Notes under the pieces: model-generated
Databases searched by the model: none
What the model was told of the DNA's origin: nothing
The model's input: the letters and a program-made list of their open reading frames with translations, nothing else
DNA from: Gammaproteobacteria bacterium
GTDB taxonomy: Bacteria > Pseudomonadota > Gammaproteobacteria > Pseudomonadales > Moraxellaceae
Assembly (NCBI GenBank): GCA_028868515.1
Contig: JAGWUI010000003.1
Coordinates: forward strand, 1 to 64,000
Reading direction: 5' to 3'
DNA: 64,000 nt
Position numbers and translations under genes: made by a program
Part shown: positions 1 through 8,972 of the stretch, one piece after another
Layout of the letters: every line of letters starts with the position of its first letter
How positions within the stretch are numbered: the stretch's first letter is position 1

Positions 1-58
1 CGCATAAAATATTAATTCGTCATTCTTATCGTGATGTAAATACTTGTTTTTATGAGTT

Positions 59-87
59 AGCATTAAAAATACAAAAACTTTAATGCT
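59..87 (-). terminator. Hairpin just past the stop of the first small gene
   Basis: A perfect 9-bp inverted repeat (AGCATTAAA at 59-67 and TTTAATGCT at 79-87) with an 11-base loop lies directly after the stop codon of the minus-strand gene at 92-337. The tail on the minus strand is only weakly U-rich, so it is a possible rather than a strong intrinsic terminator. Confidence 0.4.
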
Positions 88-91
88 GATT

Positions 92-337
92 TCATCGTTG
101 AACTGAACGATTGCAATTACGTTGTTCATCCATGATTTTTTTTAACGTGTTTTGCTGATCTAAGACCAGAACCGCAACAACTAATGCACGATGTTGCCTT
201 GAATATTTACTCTTATCTACGGCGCGCATCAGCTCTTTCGAATCCTGTTCATGGGCTGATTTAGCCAACAAAGCATTCACAAGCGCATTATTATTCATAT
301 CAATAAAATGACTATTCATCAGTCGGTGGCTATTCAT
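92..337 (-). CDS. Small hypothetical protein (81 aa)
   Basis: I do not recognise this protein. The start is placed at the ATG at 337 because an AGAGAGGA ribosome-binding site lies 7 bases upstream; an in-frame GTG at 343 is too close to that site. The product is polar with no signal peptide or membrane segment: an Asn/His-rich first 15 residues, then a probably helical middle and a short hydrophobic stretch (ALVVAVLVL) near residue 50. A hairpin follows the stop. It diverges from tssH, with about 410 bases between the two starts, and nothing ties it functionally to the secretion genes. The good ribosome-binding site and downstream hairpin favour a real gene. Confidence 0.5.
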   Translation of the reverse strand: MNSHRLMNSHFIDMNNNALVNALLAKSAHEQDSKELMRAVDKSKYSRQHRALVVAVLVLDQQNTLKKIMDEQRNCNRSVQR

Positions 338-343
338 GAGCAC

Positions 344-749
344 GTCCTCTCTGACTCAAAATTTAAACAAGCTGCGTGAACAAAGTTTAAAATCTGATCA
401 GACCATAACACGCTAAGAAGCGACTTTCAGTTGAGAAGTCGTGTTAAGTGTATCGAAACTTTTCAAGATTTACGCATCAAAAAAACGACATATAGCTGAC
501 TCATATTTGTTTTATGTCCATGATTATTGATAAATATTTTCAAAAACAGAATCACTATGTGACCTTCATCACACTCGTTACATTTCTTTGCGAATGAATC
601 AACGTGTCCTACTTAACATGATGATTTCTTTTACGTCATAATTCGCCGCGTTTTATTTTTTGGCTTTGCCCAAGCGCATCGTCCTTGCAACTTTTTAACA
701 ATAATTGTTTAAAAAAGACAAAACAACAGAAAATCCACTAGAGAGAATC
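344..749. promoter_or_regulatory. Divergent intergenic region upstream of tssH
   Basis: About 400 AT-rich bases separate the small minus-strand gene from tssH. No other convincing gene is seen. The near-palindrome AACAATAATTGTT at 697-709 lies about 40 bases before the tssH ATG. It includes TTTAACAATAA (694-704), close to the TTTAACAACAAAT repeats found between the divergent T6SS operons at 53.3 kb. It may be an operator or promoter element, but no clear -35/-10 pair could be fixed. Confidence 0.35.
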
Positions 750-3482
750 ATGAGTAATTTAAAAGTATTAATTCATAAATTATCACCCAACAATCGCCTT
801 GCATTAGAACAAGCCGCCAACTTATGTGTGTCCAAAACACATTATGAAATCGAGTTAGAACACTTTTTTCATCTGCTGTTTGCTCAGCCCAACAACGATT
901 TAGCGGTGCTCAGTAAGCGCTATCAAGTTGCCATCGAATCATTGCAAAACGATCTGATGACAGAGATGGAAACACTACAAAAAGGCAATCAACGCACCCC
1001 AGTATTTTCCGTCCCTCTATCACGTTTATTAGAACAAGCTTGGCTACTCGCTTCCATTGATAATGAAACATCGCGTATTCGCAGTGGACATCTGTTGATC
1101 GCTTTACTAACTACCCCTGATTTGCGCCAAGCAGCAATGAGAACATCTAAACGATTTGACGAATTTCCAATCGACACCATCAAGCACAAGCTATTAGAAC
1201 TCTGCAAATTGTCATCGGAAACAGATGTAAGTACGCATCATGCTGAATCTATTGAAGAAGAACAGACCAATGAAACGAATACTAATACGCAGCAAAAAAC
1301 ACCAGCACTAGATCAATTCACCATCAATCTCACTGAGCGTGCGCGAAATGGTGAAATCGACCCTGTGATTGGGCGCGAGTTTGAGATTCGTCAAATGATG
1401 GATATCCTCATGCGCCGCCGCCAAAATAATCCTATTTTGACTGGTGAAGCGGGTGTCGGGAAAACGGCCGTAGTCGAAGGTATGGCACTCAAAATCAGTC
1501 AAGGACAAGTTCCTGAAGCACTACAACATGTTGAAATTCATAGTTTAGACATGGGACTCATGCAGGCTGGTGCGAGTGTAAAAGGTGAATTTGAAAATCG
1601 TCTTAAAAGCGTGATCAATGAAGTCCGCCAATCACCTCATCCGATTATTCTCTTTATCGATGAAGCACATACATTGATTGGCGCAGGTGGTCAGGCAGGC
1701 CAGAACGATGCCGCAAACCTGTTAAAACCTGCTTTAGCGCGCGGAGAACTTCGCACCATCGCCGCAACAACTTGGAGTGAATATAAACAGTATTTTGAAA
1801 AAGACGCCGCACTCACTCGTCGATTCCAAGTGGTAAAAGTTGAAGAACCGACTGTTGAAGTCGCGATTCAAATGCTCCGCGCCATCGTTCCCGTCATGTC
1901 AGAACATTTTGGCATCGTCATTCAAGATGATGCTCTCATTGCTGCTGCAACAGCATCTGCACGCTACATCACAGGTCGCCAGTTGCCAGATAAAGCAATC
2001 AGCGTGCTCGATACCGCCGCCGCACGCGTTGCCCTGTCACAAACGGCGCAACCTGCTGCAATTGATCGACTACAGGCTCATTTGCATAATCTAAATTTAG
2101 AGCAAACCCTACTCGCCAATGAACAACGCCAAATTGCAAATCAGGAACAATCGGAGCGCCTAACCGAAGTCGAAATCCAGATTAAAAACACAACATCAGA
2201 CCTTAAGAATCTGACTGATCGCTGGCAGCAAGAATTAACTTTGCTAGAAAAAATTAAAGCCGCAACTGCTGACATTGAACAATCAACCAATACACAACCC
2301 GAACTACAAAACAATCTCGATCAACTCCGCACTGAACTTCAAAAAATCCAAGCAGGTTCACCACTTGTTTATGAGCGATTAGACAGTCAAATCGTGACTG
2401 AAATTATCGCGGATTGGACAGGCGTTCCTGTTGGAAAAATGATGATTGACGAAATTCAAGCTGTACTCACGCTTGAAGACCAACTCGCTCAACGTGTGAT
2501 GGGCCAACCCCATGTTTTACATGGTTTAACCCAGCGTATCAAAACTGCGCGTGCACAACTTGAAGATCCAAGCAAGCCACAAGGTGTCTTTTTATTCGTT
2601 GGCCCAAGTGGTGTCGGAAAAACTGAAACTGCGCTGGCTTTAGCAGAAGAACTTTATGGTGGTGAACGTAATCTCATCACCATCAACATGTCCGAATACC
2701 AAGAAGCTCACACTGTTTCATCGCTGAAAGGCTCTCCTCCAGGCTATGTCGGTTATGGTCAAGGTGGTGTTTTAACCGAAGCTGTTCGACGTCACCCATA
2801 CAGTGTCATCCTGCTGGATGAGGTGGAAAAAGCACATACTGATGTACAAGAACTTTTCTATCAAGTCTTTGATAAAGGCTCACTGGAAGATGGTGAAGGA
2901 CGACACATCGACTTTCGTAATTGTTTGATTATTCTGACATCAAACGTCGGCTCATCCACCATCATGCAGCATTGTATCAATCAATCAGTCGCAGATAGAC
3001 CTAATCCTGCGCGCATGCTTGGGCTATTGCAGCCGAGTCTGCATCAGGCATTCAAACCTGCATTCTTAGGACGCACAACGATCATTCCATTTTATCCAAT
3101 GCATGACGATCTACTCGCACAAATTATTGAACATAAACTCAGTAAAATCATACAGCGCCTACATCATCGTCATCGCACTACGCTCAGCTATGATGATGAT
3201 CTGATTGAACTCATTTTGGCACGTTGTACCGAAGTCGATAGCGGCGCGCGTAATATTGACCATATCTTAAGTGGAACAGTATTGCCACAACTCGCCTCTC
3301 ATCTTTTAACCGCGATGGTTGATGGTAAAACACCAAGCCACATCCACATCACCGTAAGCAGCGATGATCAAATTCATTATCACCTGACCAATCCAATATC
3401 CGCGACTCAAACAAAAGAAACGACAAAATCCAAAAAGAAAACCAATCAAAAAACTAAAACCAAGGTAATCGAAAATGCTTGA
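750..3482 (+). CDS. tssH: T6SS sheath-disassembly ATPase TssH (ClpV)
   Basis: ClpV is the AAA+ unfoldase that recycles the contracted TssB/TssC sheath of the type VI secretion system in the cytoplasm. From the ATG at 750 the protein has 910 residues. It has an N-terminal Clp repeat domain (about 1-160), a first AAA domain with Walker A GEAGVGKT (232-239) and Walker B ILFIDE (300-305), a middle coiled-coil region (about 430-520), and a second AAA domain with Walker A GPSGVGKT (618-625) and Walker B VILLDE (686-691). The ATG at 750 follows a GAGAGA site and gives the usual ClpV N-terminus; an in-frame TTG at 705 is less likely. The 3' end overlaps tssA by 8 bp. The Lys-rich C-terminal tail (after about residue 885) is extra to the AAA core. 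The pair lies far from the main T6SS locus. Confidence 0.95.
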   Translation: MSNLKVLIHKLSPNNRLALEQAANLCVSKTHYEIELEHFFHLLFAQPNNDLAVLSKRYQVAIESLQNDLMTEMETLQKGNQRTPVFSVPLSRLLEQAWLLASIDNETSRIRSGHLLIALLTTPDLRQAAMRTSKRFDEFPIDTIKHKLLELCKLSSETDVSTHHAESIEEEQTNETNTNTQQKTPALDQFTINLTERARNGEIDPVIGREFEIRQMMDILMRRRQNNPILTGEAGVGKTAVVEGMALKISQGQVPEALQHVEIHSLDMGLMQAGASVKGEFENRLKSVINEVRQSPHPIILFIDEAHTLIGAGGQAGQNDAANLLKPALARGELRTIAATTWSEYKQYFEKDAALTRRFQVVKVEEPTVEVAIQMLRAIVPVMSEHFGIVIQDDALIAAATASARYITGRQLPDKAISVLDTAAARVALSQTAQPAAIDRLQAHLHNLNLEQTLLANEQRQIANQEQSERLTEVEIQIKNTTSDLKNLTDRWQQELTLLEKIKAATADIEQSTNTQPELQNNLDQLRTELQKIQAGSPLVYERLDSQIVTEIIADWTGVPVGKMMIDEIQAVLTLEDQLAQRVMGQPHVLHGLTQRIKTARAQLEDPSKPQGVFLFVGPSGVGKTETALALAEELYGGERNLITINMSEYQEAHTVSSLKGSPPGYVGYGQGGVLTEAVRRHPYSVILLDEVEKAHTDVQELFYQVFDKGSLEDGEGRHIDFRNCLIILTSNVGSSTIMQHCINQSVADRPNPARMLGLLQPSLHQAFKPAFLGRTTIIPFYPMHDDLLAQIIEHKLSKIIQRLHHRHRTTLSYDDDLIELILARCTEVDSGARNIDHILSGTVLPQLASHLLTAMVDGKTPSHIHITVSSDDQIHYHLTNPISATQTKETTKSKKKTNQKTKTKVIENA

Positions 3483-4557
3483 TATAGCATCACTTTACAC
3501 TCAACTCCTCGCGCCACTTGATCGAGATAATCCGTGTGGCGAAGACATGTCATTTTCATCTGAATTTGATTCGATTCAGCAATCTCGCATCGAAGAAGAT
3601 CATTCATTAGATCAAGGCGCTTGGGTTACTGAGCGAAAAACTGCCAACTGGCCTTTTATTGAAAAGCAGTGCATTGATTTACTAACGACACGCGCTAAAG
3701 ATTTGCGTTTAGGACTTTGGTATACCGAGGCTATCACGCACACTCAAGGCTTTGAGGGATTTGCCTTAGGTTTAGATTTGCTCAATGGTTTGATTACAAC
3801 GTATTGGCAGAACTTACATCCTGTTGCTGAGGATGGGGATCAAGAGGCTCGCATCAGCTTACTCAATTGGTTCGTTCAACAATCCAATCGTCTACTACGA
3901 CAGACGCCACTGACCCATTCAGCGAAACACACACTGAACTACAACGATCTAGAATCAGCTCACCAGCTAAAAGCGAGTATAGAGAGCAACTCTGATTTTC
4001 ATAACGAACCTGCACCAGATAAAATCACCTTAGAGCAATATACCGAAAGCCAAAATGCCACGCCAATACAAACGCTTCAACAATCCTTCCAGTCGCTCAT
4101 AAAAGCTCAGGATACGTGGACAGTTTTCACGACAACACTAGATGAACATCTTGGACTAGATGCACCTGCATTTGGTACGATAAATAAAACTTTCGACCTC
4201 ATTCATGATCATTTAGATCGAACCTTGCGTGATCACGGCGGAATCCCGAGCCGAATCACTCAAATAGAATCGGTAGGAACTACACCACACAACAATGCTT
4301 CACCCTCTATGACGTTTAATCCAAACTCAAATGGACACATCCAAAATCGCCAACAAGCAATGCAAGTATTACAACAAATCAGCGAATATTTTGTGACCTA
4401 TGAACCTCATAGCCCTGTCAGCTATATGCTTAAAAAAACCATTCGTTGGGCAAATATGCCGCTACACGAATGGCTCGCGCATGTCGTCAAGGACAATAAT
4501 CCACTCGACTCGCTCAATGAGCTCCTCGGCATCAATCCAGCACATCAAAATGAGTAA
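3475..4557 (+). CDS. tssA: T6SS protein TssA
   Basis: TssA proteins cap the growing sheath/tube or the baseplate and help to start and end polymerisation. The 360-residue product begins with an ImpA N-terminal domain (about 1-140), including the CGEDMSFSSEFD segment near residue 20 and the conserved RAKDLRLGLWYTEA stretch. A variable linker follows, then a short C-terminal segment with PHSPVSYMLKK and WANMPLHEWL. The C-terminus is the short type, not the long VasJ type. The start overlaps the end of tssH by 8 bp, so the two are probably translationally coupled. It ends about 140 bp before rpsU, which has its own promoter. Confidence 0.93.
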   Translation: MLDIASLYTQLLAPLDRDNPCGEDMSFSSEFDSIQQSRIEEDHSLDQGAWVTERKTANWPFIEKQCIDLLTTRAKDLRLGLWYTEAITHTQGFEGFALGLDLLNGLITTYWQNLHPVAEDGDQEARISLLNWFVQQSNRLLRQTPLTHSAKHTLNYNDLESAHQLKASIESNSDFHNEPAPDKITLEQYTESQNATPIQTLQQSFQSLIKAQDTWTVFTTTLDEHLGLDAPAFGTINKTFDLIHDHLDRTLRDHGGIPSRITQIESVGTTPHNNASPSMTFNPNSNGHIQNRQQAMQVLQQISEYFVTYEPHSPVSYMLKKTIRWANMPLHEWLAHVVKDNNPLDSLNELLGINPAHQNE

Positions 4558-4594
4558 ATATTTTCAAAAACCATAGTTTTCGACGGCCTAATAC

Positions 4595-4623
4595 TTGTCT
4601 AACTCCATTCTTCACGTTAGAAT
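4595..4623 (+). promoter_or_regulatory. Probable sigma-70 promoter of rpsU
   Basis: TTGTCT at 4595-4600 and TAGAAT at 4618-4623 are separated by exactly 17 bases. They lie about 70 bases upstream of the rpsU start, in the gap after tssA. The position and match to consensus make this a good vegetative promoter candidate that separates rpsU from the tssH-tssA operon. Confidence 0.6.
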
Positions 4624-4695
4624 AACCGCCTTCGTCTATCTACATTGATGTTTGTAGACCAAACCAATTACTGAACACAAGTTCGAGGATGTTAC

Positions 4696-4911
4696 ATGCC
4701 ACAAGTTAAGCTTAAAGAAGGCGAACCAGTTGACGTCGCTATCCGCCGTTTCAAACGCTCATGCGAAAAAGCAGGCGTATTGGCTGACGTGCGTAAACGC
4801 GAGTTCTACGAAAAGCCAACTCAAGAGCGTAAACGCAAAAAAGCAGCTGCGGTAAAACGCCATGCTAAAAAACTATCACGTGAATCAGTTCGTACTACTC
4901 GTCTGTACTAA
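4696..4911 (+). CDS. rpsU: 30S ribosomal protein S21
   Basis: S21 is a small basic protein of the 30S subunit that helps initiation on natural mRNAs. The 71-residue sequence has the full family pattern: an N-terminal [22 protein letters not shown] segment (in two conserved blocks), then a Lys/Arg-rich helical tail ending RTTRLY. The length is normal. A GAGGATG ribosome-binding site precedes the ATG. It has its own promoter at 4595-4623 and a terminator at 4994-5018, so it appears to be monocistronic. The usual partner genes dnaG and rpoD are not next to it here. Confidence 0.97.
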   Translation: MPQVKLKEGEPVDVAIRRFKRSCEKAGVLADVRKREFYEKPTQERKRKKAAAVKRHAKKLSRESVRTTRLY

Positions 4912-4993
4912 TTCATGATGAGCTTTTGCAGTATTTAAATTTTTGAATGCTGCATGATCTTTAGATTATAGCTCTGATATGTTTTAAAAAGCC

Positions 4994-5018
4994 AAAGCCG
5001 AGCTCTTGTCTCGGCTTT
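4994..5018 (+). terminator. Intrinsic terminator after rpsU
   Basis: A perfect 9-bp stem (AAAGCCGAG at 4994-5002, CTCGGCTTT at 5010-5018) encloses a 7-base loop and is followed by a T-rich stretch. It lies 83 bases after the rpsU stop codon. Confidence 0.75.
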
Positions 5019-5080
5019 ATGCATTTCTATATGTTGATTTATTATCATTTTACTCTTTTATATAAAAAGGAATTCACGCC

Positions 5081-5530
5081 ATGTCCGAATTAAAAACTCG
5101 CCTTACCGAATCGGTTAAATCTGCAATGCGTGAACGCCTCTCTGATCGTTTAGCCGTGTTACGCGGTGTACAAGCTGCGATCAAACAAATTGAGGTCGAT
5201 ACTCGTGAAGAGTTAGATGATGCTCGCGTTTTAGCACTCTTAGAAAAACAAATGAAACAGCGTAAAGAATCAATTAGTGCCTACACTGCTGCTGGTCGTG
5301 AAGACTTAGCCAATAAAGAACAATTCGAACTCGAAGTTATCAGCGAATTCTTACCAACCGCGATGACTGATGATGAACTCAACGCATTGATCCAAAATGA
5401 AATCACGACACAAGGTGCAACAAGCATCCGTGATATGGGAAAAGTCATGAACGCACTTCGCCCATTGATTGCTGGACGCGCAGATGCTGGAGATGTTTCG
5501 GCACGCATTAAAGCAAAGTTAACAGCATAA
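5081..5530 (+). CDS. GatB/YqeY domain protein
   Basis: This 149-residue protein is a stand-alone YqeY domain, the helical module also found at the C-terminus of the GatB subunit of tRNA amidotransferase, where it contacts tRNA. The match covers the full length: an N-terminal helical part (residues 1-95, with the LRGVQAAIKQIEVDTREELDD and EKQMKQRKESISAY stretches) and a C-terminal helical subdomain with MGKVMNAL and GRADAGDVSARIKAKL. The ATG at 5081 follows an AAGGAA site 8 bases upstream. In many proteobacteria yqeY lies beside rpsU, which fits here. The function of free-standing YqeY proteins is not settled. Confidence 0.92.
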   Translation: MSELKTRLTESVKSAMRERLSDRLAVLRGVQAAIKQIEVDTREELDDARVLALLEKQMKQRKESISAYTAAGREDLANKEQFELEVISEFLPTAMTDDELNALIQNEITTQGATSIRDMGKVMNALRPLIAGRADAGDVSARIKAKLTA

Positions 5531-5539
5531 GAGTTAAAT

Positions 5540-5785
5540 ATGACCACTGAATCTATTACTCCACTCGTAATTGACACCAGTGGTCTACACTGCCCAATGC
5601 CATTACTTAAACTCAAAATGGCATTGCGCAATCACACAGATGGAACGCCTATTCGTTTAATTTCCACTGACCCAATGAGCCAGCAGGATATTAAAAGATA
5701 TTGTGAAATTGCGGGATTAAGGTGTGAACAACAAGATAATAATATTGAAAAGCATCACTTTATATTTAATATAATACAAAATTAG
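5540..5785 (+). CDS. TusA/SirA-family sulfur-carrier protein
   Basis: The 81-residue product is a TusA-like protein. TusA proteins carry a persulfide on a conserved cysteine and pass sulfur to tRNA thiolation or cofactor pathways in the cytosol. The family signature is present as GLHCPMPLLKLKMAL, with the active Cys at residue 18 in the Cys-Pro-x-Pro motif. A second conserved stretch, IRLISTDPMSQQDIKRYC, leads to the final strand. The length is typical. It starts 9 bases after the YqeY-like gene and is probably cotranscribed with it. Whether it serves tRNA thiolation or another sulfur route cannot be told from this window. Confidence 0.9.
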   Translation: MTTESITPLVIDTSGLHCPMPLLKLKMALRNHTDGTPIRLISTDPMSQQDIKRYCEIAGLRCEQQDNNIEKHHFIFNIIQN

Positions 5786-5824
5786 AATAAGAAAAGTTTT
5801 AGACAAATTAACTTAAGGAAAAAT

Positions 5825-6328
5825 ATGAAAATAATCTATTTATGGTCTATTGTTATTCTGTCATTCACATGGGTATCTACTGCATATTGTGAGTCTACAC
5901 AAGTCGATAAACAGGTTTTTGAAAATCTTTATGCAAACTTCAAATCAGCAATCAAAAATAAAGATGAAACAGCGCTTCAAGCCTCACTAGCACCTGATTT
6001 TGTCAGTGAAGATATCTCAGGAAATACTAAAAGTTCTCAGCAAATGATTGCTGAAATTTCAAATCTACCTAATGATCCCAACAAAATATCTAAAACTACA
6101 ATACTATCGGTTTCCATTAAAGGAAATACGGCAAAAATTACGCAGAAATATAAAATGAATACCCTCAAGATAAGTTCAAATGGAAACCTTATGCCTGCCC
6201 AGCTTATCGCCATTTCCGATGACACTTGGACCAAATCTCATGGCATTTGGCTCATGAAGAAAACCGTTACAAAACAACTAGATTACTCTTTAGGAAATCA
6301 AATTATCATGCACAAAGTCCATAGCTAA
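5825..6328 (+). CDS. Secreted SnoaL/DUF4440-like protein
   Basis: This is a 167-residue protein of unknown function. It begins with a signal peptide (hydrophobic residues 4-20, probable cleavage near AYC-ES at about 22-24), so it is likely periplasmic. The rest resembles the SnoaL/NTF2-like fold: an N-terminal helix with FENLYANFKSAIKNKDETAL, then alternating strands, and a late Trp-containing pair (DTWTKS, GIWLMKK). A clear AAGGAA site precedes the ATG. It follows the TusA-like gene by 39 bases and may share its transcript. The fold assignment is by pattern only; no catalytic residues can be named. Confidence 0.7.
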   Translation: MKIIYLWSIVILSFTWVSTAYCESTQVDKQVFENLYANFKSAIKNKDETALQASLAPDFVSEDISGNTKSSQQMIAEISNLPNDPNKISKTTILSVSIKGNTAKITQKYKMNTLKISSNGNLMPAQLIAISDDTWTKSHGIWLMKKTVTKQLDYSLGNQIIMHKVHS

Positions 6329-6533
6329 CTTTGCTTAAGAGCAAATTGAGTAGCTGTAGCAATCTAGCAATACTAGCTATGAAAAATAAACTCATCAGAA
6401 TAGTCATATAAGCAAGCTGTATTTCTTATGCGTTATTTATCTTTAAGAATTGTTGAACTAACCATACTGTAATGATAGCTTAACTCTGATTCATCTATCA
6501 TTAAAAAAAGCCATTCCGAAAAGGAACTATCAA

Positions 6534-7022
6534 ATGAGCTCATTTTCAGCAATCGTAGAAACCGAAGTCGCTGGGCAGCTTGATACAGTCTTTAAACATA
6601 TCGTACCCATTGAACTTGCTTCTATTTTTACAGGATACGGTCCACTTCCATCCGTAACTGGCACATTGAATCAGACAGGTGCTTGGGATGCCGCAGGACA
6701 AACACGTACAGTGACATTATCAGATGGCAGTTCTGCAAGTGAACAACTTACAAAATACGATGCCCCAAATTATTTCAGCTATACCGTCAGTGAATTTACT
6801 GGTGCATTACGTTTTCTGTCTACATCTGCTGATGGCGAATGGTGGTTCGATACCAACCCTGCAACTGGCGGGACACGGATTAAATGGCACTATGCATTCA
6901 ATGCACGATCTATATTTGCAGCACCCATTCTTTGGTTCGTCACTCATGCGCTATGGCGTGGCTACATGAATAAAGCCCTAACATTATCCAAAGACCAAAT
7001 TGAAGATCATAAAAAAAGCTGA
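6534..7022 (+). CDS. SRPBCC-family (polyketide cyclase-like) protein
   Basis: The 162-residue product resembles SRPBCC/START-like lipid- or ligand-binding proteins. It has an N-terminal strand (FSAIVETEVAGQLDTVFKHI), a Gly-rich middle, the paired strands typical of the helix-grip fold (FSYTVSEFTGALRFL, WWFDTNPATGGTRIKWHYAF) and a long C-terminal helix. An AAGGAA site lies just before the ATG. About 200 bases separate it from the preceding gene, so it may have its own promoter. Its stop codon lies inside the stem of a bidirectional terminator shared with convergent pdxJ. The ligand is unknown. Confidence 0.75.
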   Translation: MSSFSAIVETEVAGQLDTVFKHIVPIELASIFTGYGPLPSVTGTLNQTGAWDAAGQTRTVTLSDGSSASEQLTKYDAPNYFSYTVSEFTGALRFLSTSADGEWWFDTNPATGGTRIKWHYAFNARSIFAAPILWFVTHALWRGYMNKALTLSKDQIEDHKKS

Positions 7023-7044
7023 TGTATTTTTTACATCAGCTTTT
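7014..7044. terminator. Bidirectional terminator between the SRPBCC gene and pdxJ
   Basis: A perfect 13-bp stem (AAAAGCTGATGTA at 7014-7026 and its complement at 7032-7044) with a five-T loop has an A-run on the left and a T-run on the right. It overlaps the stop codon of the plus-strand SRPBCC gene and lies just past the pdxJ stop on the minus strand, so it can serve both. Confidence 0.85.
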
Positions 7045-7079
7045 CATCAATCGAGTATTTAGACTCAATCTTAAAAAAA

Positions 7080-7811
7080 TTAATAACCTGCACGACTAGA
7101 CAACATCGCTTCTTTCATTTGCTTAATCGCCGTTTCCAATCCAACAAAAACACTATCAGCAATCAACGCATGACCAATATTCAACTCATGGATGCCATAA
7201 ATTCGTGCTATCGGTGCAACATTACTTAAATTCAAACCATGCCCTGCATTCACAATCAGATCAAGATCCAGTGCATAAGCCGTCACATCAGTAATGCGCT
7301 CTAACTCTAACAATTGATGCTCACCTGTCGTCTCAGCATATCGACCAGTATGAAGCTCAATCACAGGAGCTCCACACGCAATTGCAGCATCAATCTGGTG
7401 AATATTGGCATCAATAAAAAGAGAAACCTGACAACCAGCTTTTGTTAATTGAGCAACAGCTTGCTCAACTTTTTTATGATATTTGACTACATCCAGACCA
7501 CCTTCAGTAGTCAGTTCTTGACGTTTTTCAGGTACTAGACATACATGCTGTGGTTTTACTTCACATGCAAAATCAATCATAAAATCCGTTACTGCAATTT
7601 CAAGATTCATACGTGTCTGCAATAAAGGTCGCATCCGTCGAACATCAGCATCTTGAATATGCCGACGATCTTCTCGCAAGTGGAGTGTAATACCATCTGC
7701 GCCTGCACGCTCACAAAGCAACGCCGCTTCTACAGGATCTGGATAGGTCGTGCCACGCGCTTGACGCAATGTCGCTACGTGATCAATATTTACACCTAAA
7801 AGAAGTGACAT
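7080..7811 (-). CDS. pdxJ: Pyridoxine 5'-phosphate synthase PdxJ
   Basis: PdxJ condenses 1-deoxyxylulose 5-phosphate with 3-amino-2-oxopropyl phosphate to make pyridoxine 5'-phosphate, the last ring-forming step of vitamin B6 synthesis. The 243-residue protein starts [18 protein letters not shown], with the conserved NIDHVATLR and DPVEAA segments. It continues through [19 protein letters not shown] and the C-terminal NAGHGLN and ELNIGHA phosphate-binding segments. The start is placed at 7811, where AGGAG lies 7 bases upstream; an in-frame start at 7847 would add 12 residues without a site. It is the last gene of a minus-strand block after recO, as in other Acinetobacter-like genomes. Confidence 0.96.
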   Translation of the reverse strand: MSLLLGVNIDHVATLRQARGTTYPDPVEAALLCERAGADGITLHLREDRRHIQDADVRRMRPLLQTRMNLEIAVTDFMIDFACEVKPQHVCLVPEKRQELTTEGGLDVVKYHKKVEQAVAQLTKAGCQVSLFIDANIHQIDAAIACGAPVIELHTGRYAETTGEHQLLELERITDVTAYALDLDLIVNAGHGLNLSNVAPIARIYGIHELNIGHALIADSVFVGLETAIKQMKEAMLSSRAGY

Positions 7812-7923
7812 GGCCGAACTCCTGAATCCATAAAGCAGTACAATCAAAATTGATCATTAGAATAACAACAAATGATGTTTTATAAAGAAATAATTATGAA
7901 AAATGATCACAAATCTTCTTTTT

Positions 7924-8610
7924 TTAATTTGATACCCGAGGCTTACTCGCAATCCAAAGCGCACGACTTTTCAAGGGTTTATCACCCAACTGAACAGCAA
8001 GAGCATTACGCAAAACGCGTGTCAGCATCGAAAGACAATCCGCAGTGACTGAATTGTGAATGAATGATTGAAAATCACTCACCGCAAGAATTGACGCGCC
8101 TGTTTCACCTGAAGAATTTAAGGCAAAACCCTCACCGCGTTGATAGCGATATAGCGCATTTGGATCAATGGGCTGCCCCAACCAATCCGATTGAAAATCG
8201 ATGGCGTACCCCAACTGTTCAAGCAAAACAAGTTCAAAACGACGCAAAGTTGCAATCAATGACTGTTTTTCGGAAAGCGCTTGTAAAGCATCCCCATACG
8301 CTCGAACGACTTCAGGCAATGCTTCCTGATGAGGCAATAAGCGTACTAACAACTCATTCAAATAAAACCCTGCAAATAACGCATCACCCATCATCGTGAT
8401 TGCTGAGCCAGCAGCTTCGGCTTTAGCAAAGGTCTTTAAAGCAGATTTGCCTGTTGCAAATAACAAAGTCGGTTGATAAAGCGTACCTATAGTTTGCCTT
8501 GCAACCCCATCAACTCGTCCCGCTTCAAATGATAAAAAGTTGACCAACTTACTATTTTCACGATAAGCACGTTGGTGTAACACATAGCCATGAAGCGGTT
8601 CATTGCGCAT
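7924..8610 (-). CDS. recO: DNA repair protein RecO
   Basis: RecO binds single-stranded DNA and SSB and, with RecR, loads RecA during gap repair. The protein of 228 residues has the RecO N-terminal OB fold, with LHGYVLHQRAYRENSKLVNFLS at its start and the GRVDGVARQ motif. A helical C-terminal domain follows, with YLNELLVRLLPHQEA and RFELVLLEQLGYAIDF. The family's zinc-binding cysteines are not evident, as in many gammaproteobacterial RecO proteins. The ATG at 8610 has a GGA site upstream; a TTG two codons earlier is possible. It sits between pdxJ and a small lipoprotein gene that separates it from era. Confidence 0.92.
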   Translation of the reverse strand: MRNEPLHGYVLHQRAYRENSKLVNFLSFEAGRVDGVARQTIGTLYQPTLLFATGKSALKTFAKAEAAGSAITMMGDALFAGFYLNELLVRLLPHQEALPEVVRAYGDALQALSEKQSLIATLRRFELVLLEQLGYAIDFQSDWLGQPIDPNALYRYQRGEGFALNSSGETGASILAVSDFQSFIHNSVTADCLSMLTRVLRNALAVQLGDKPLKSRALWIASKPRVSN

Positions 8611-8689
8611 CGCCAATTCCGTTTAAAGATACGACTCTGATTCAATATTACCAAGAACAATCACAAGTTAAATCAGAAAAATAATCATC

Positions 8690-8926
8690 CTACTTTTTAC
8701 TATCATCTGATTTGCTTGAATCATCACTTTTACTCGAATCGTCTTTTTTCTTGCCATCAGGCGTTAAAAGATCAACCGTTCCACCAACAACCGCAACAGT
8801 ACCCTTTACAGTGTACTTAGTAACATCATATGCGACACCTAGCGGCACCGTCACAATATCTGTGATACATCCCGACAATAAAGTACACGCCAATATGATT
8901 GCAACAATTGAAATTTTCTTCATCAC
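8690..8926 (-). CDS. Small lipoprotein with Ser/Asp/Lys-rich repeat tail
   Basis: The 78-residue product has a lipoprotein signal peptide with lipobox LLSGC (Cys20), so it is expected to be lipid-anchored. The mature part begins CITDIVTVPLGVAYDVTKYTVKG. It resembles the short Acinetobacter lipoproteins grouped as the NF038104 family, whose members share a C-x-x-D-I-V start. It ends in a low-complexity tail of repeated Asp-Asp-Ser-Ser-Lys-Ser units that could vary in length between strains. It lies between era and recO, an insertion in an otherwise standard gene order. The function is unknown. Confidence 0.75.
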   Translation of the reverse strand: MMKKISIVAIILACTLLSGCITDIVTVPLGVAYDVTKYTVKGTVAVVGGTVDLLTPDGKKKDDSSKSDDSSKSDDSKK

Positions 8927-8972
8927 TACAGCCCTATCATTTACACATACATTTATTTCCGATCAATACCAA

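Noticed and set aside
705-749. TTG start giving a longer TssH
   Set aside because: The ATG at 750 has a ribosome-binding site and gives the usual ClpV N-terminus; the upstream 15 residues look non-coding.
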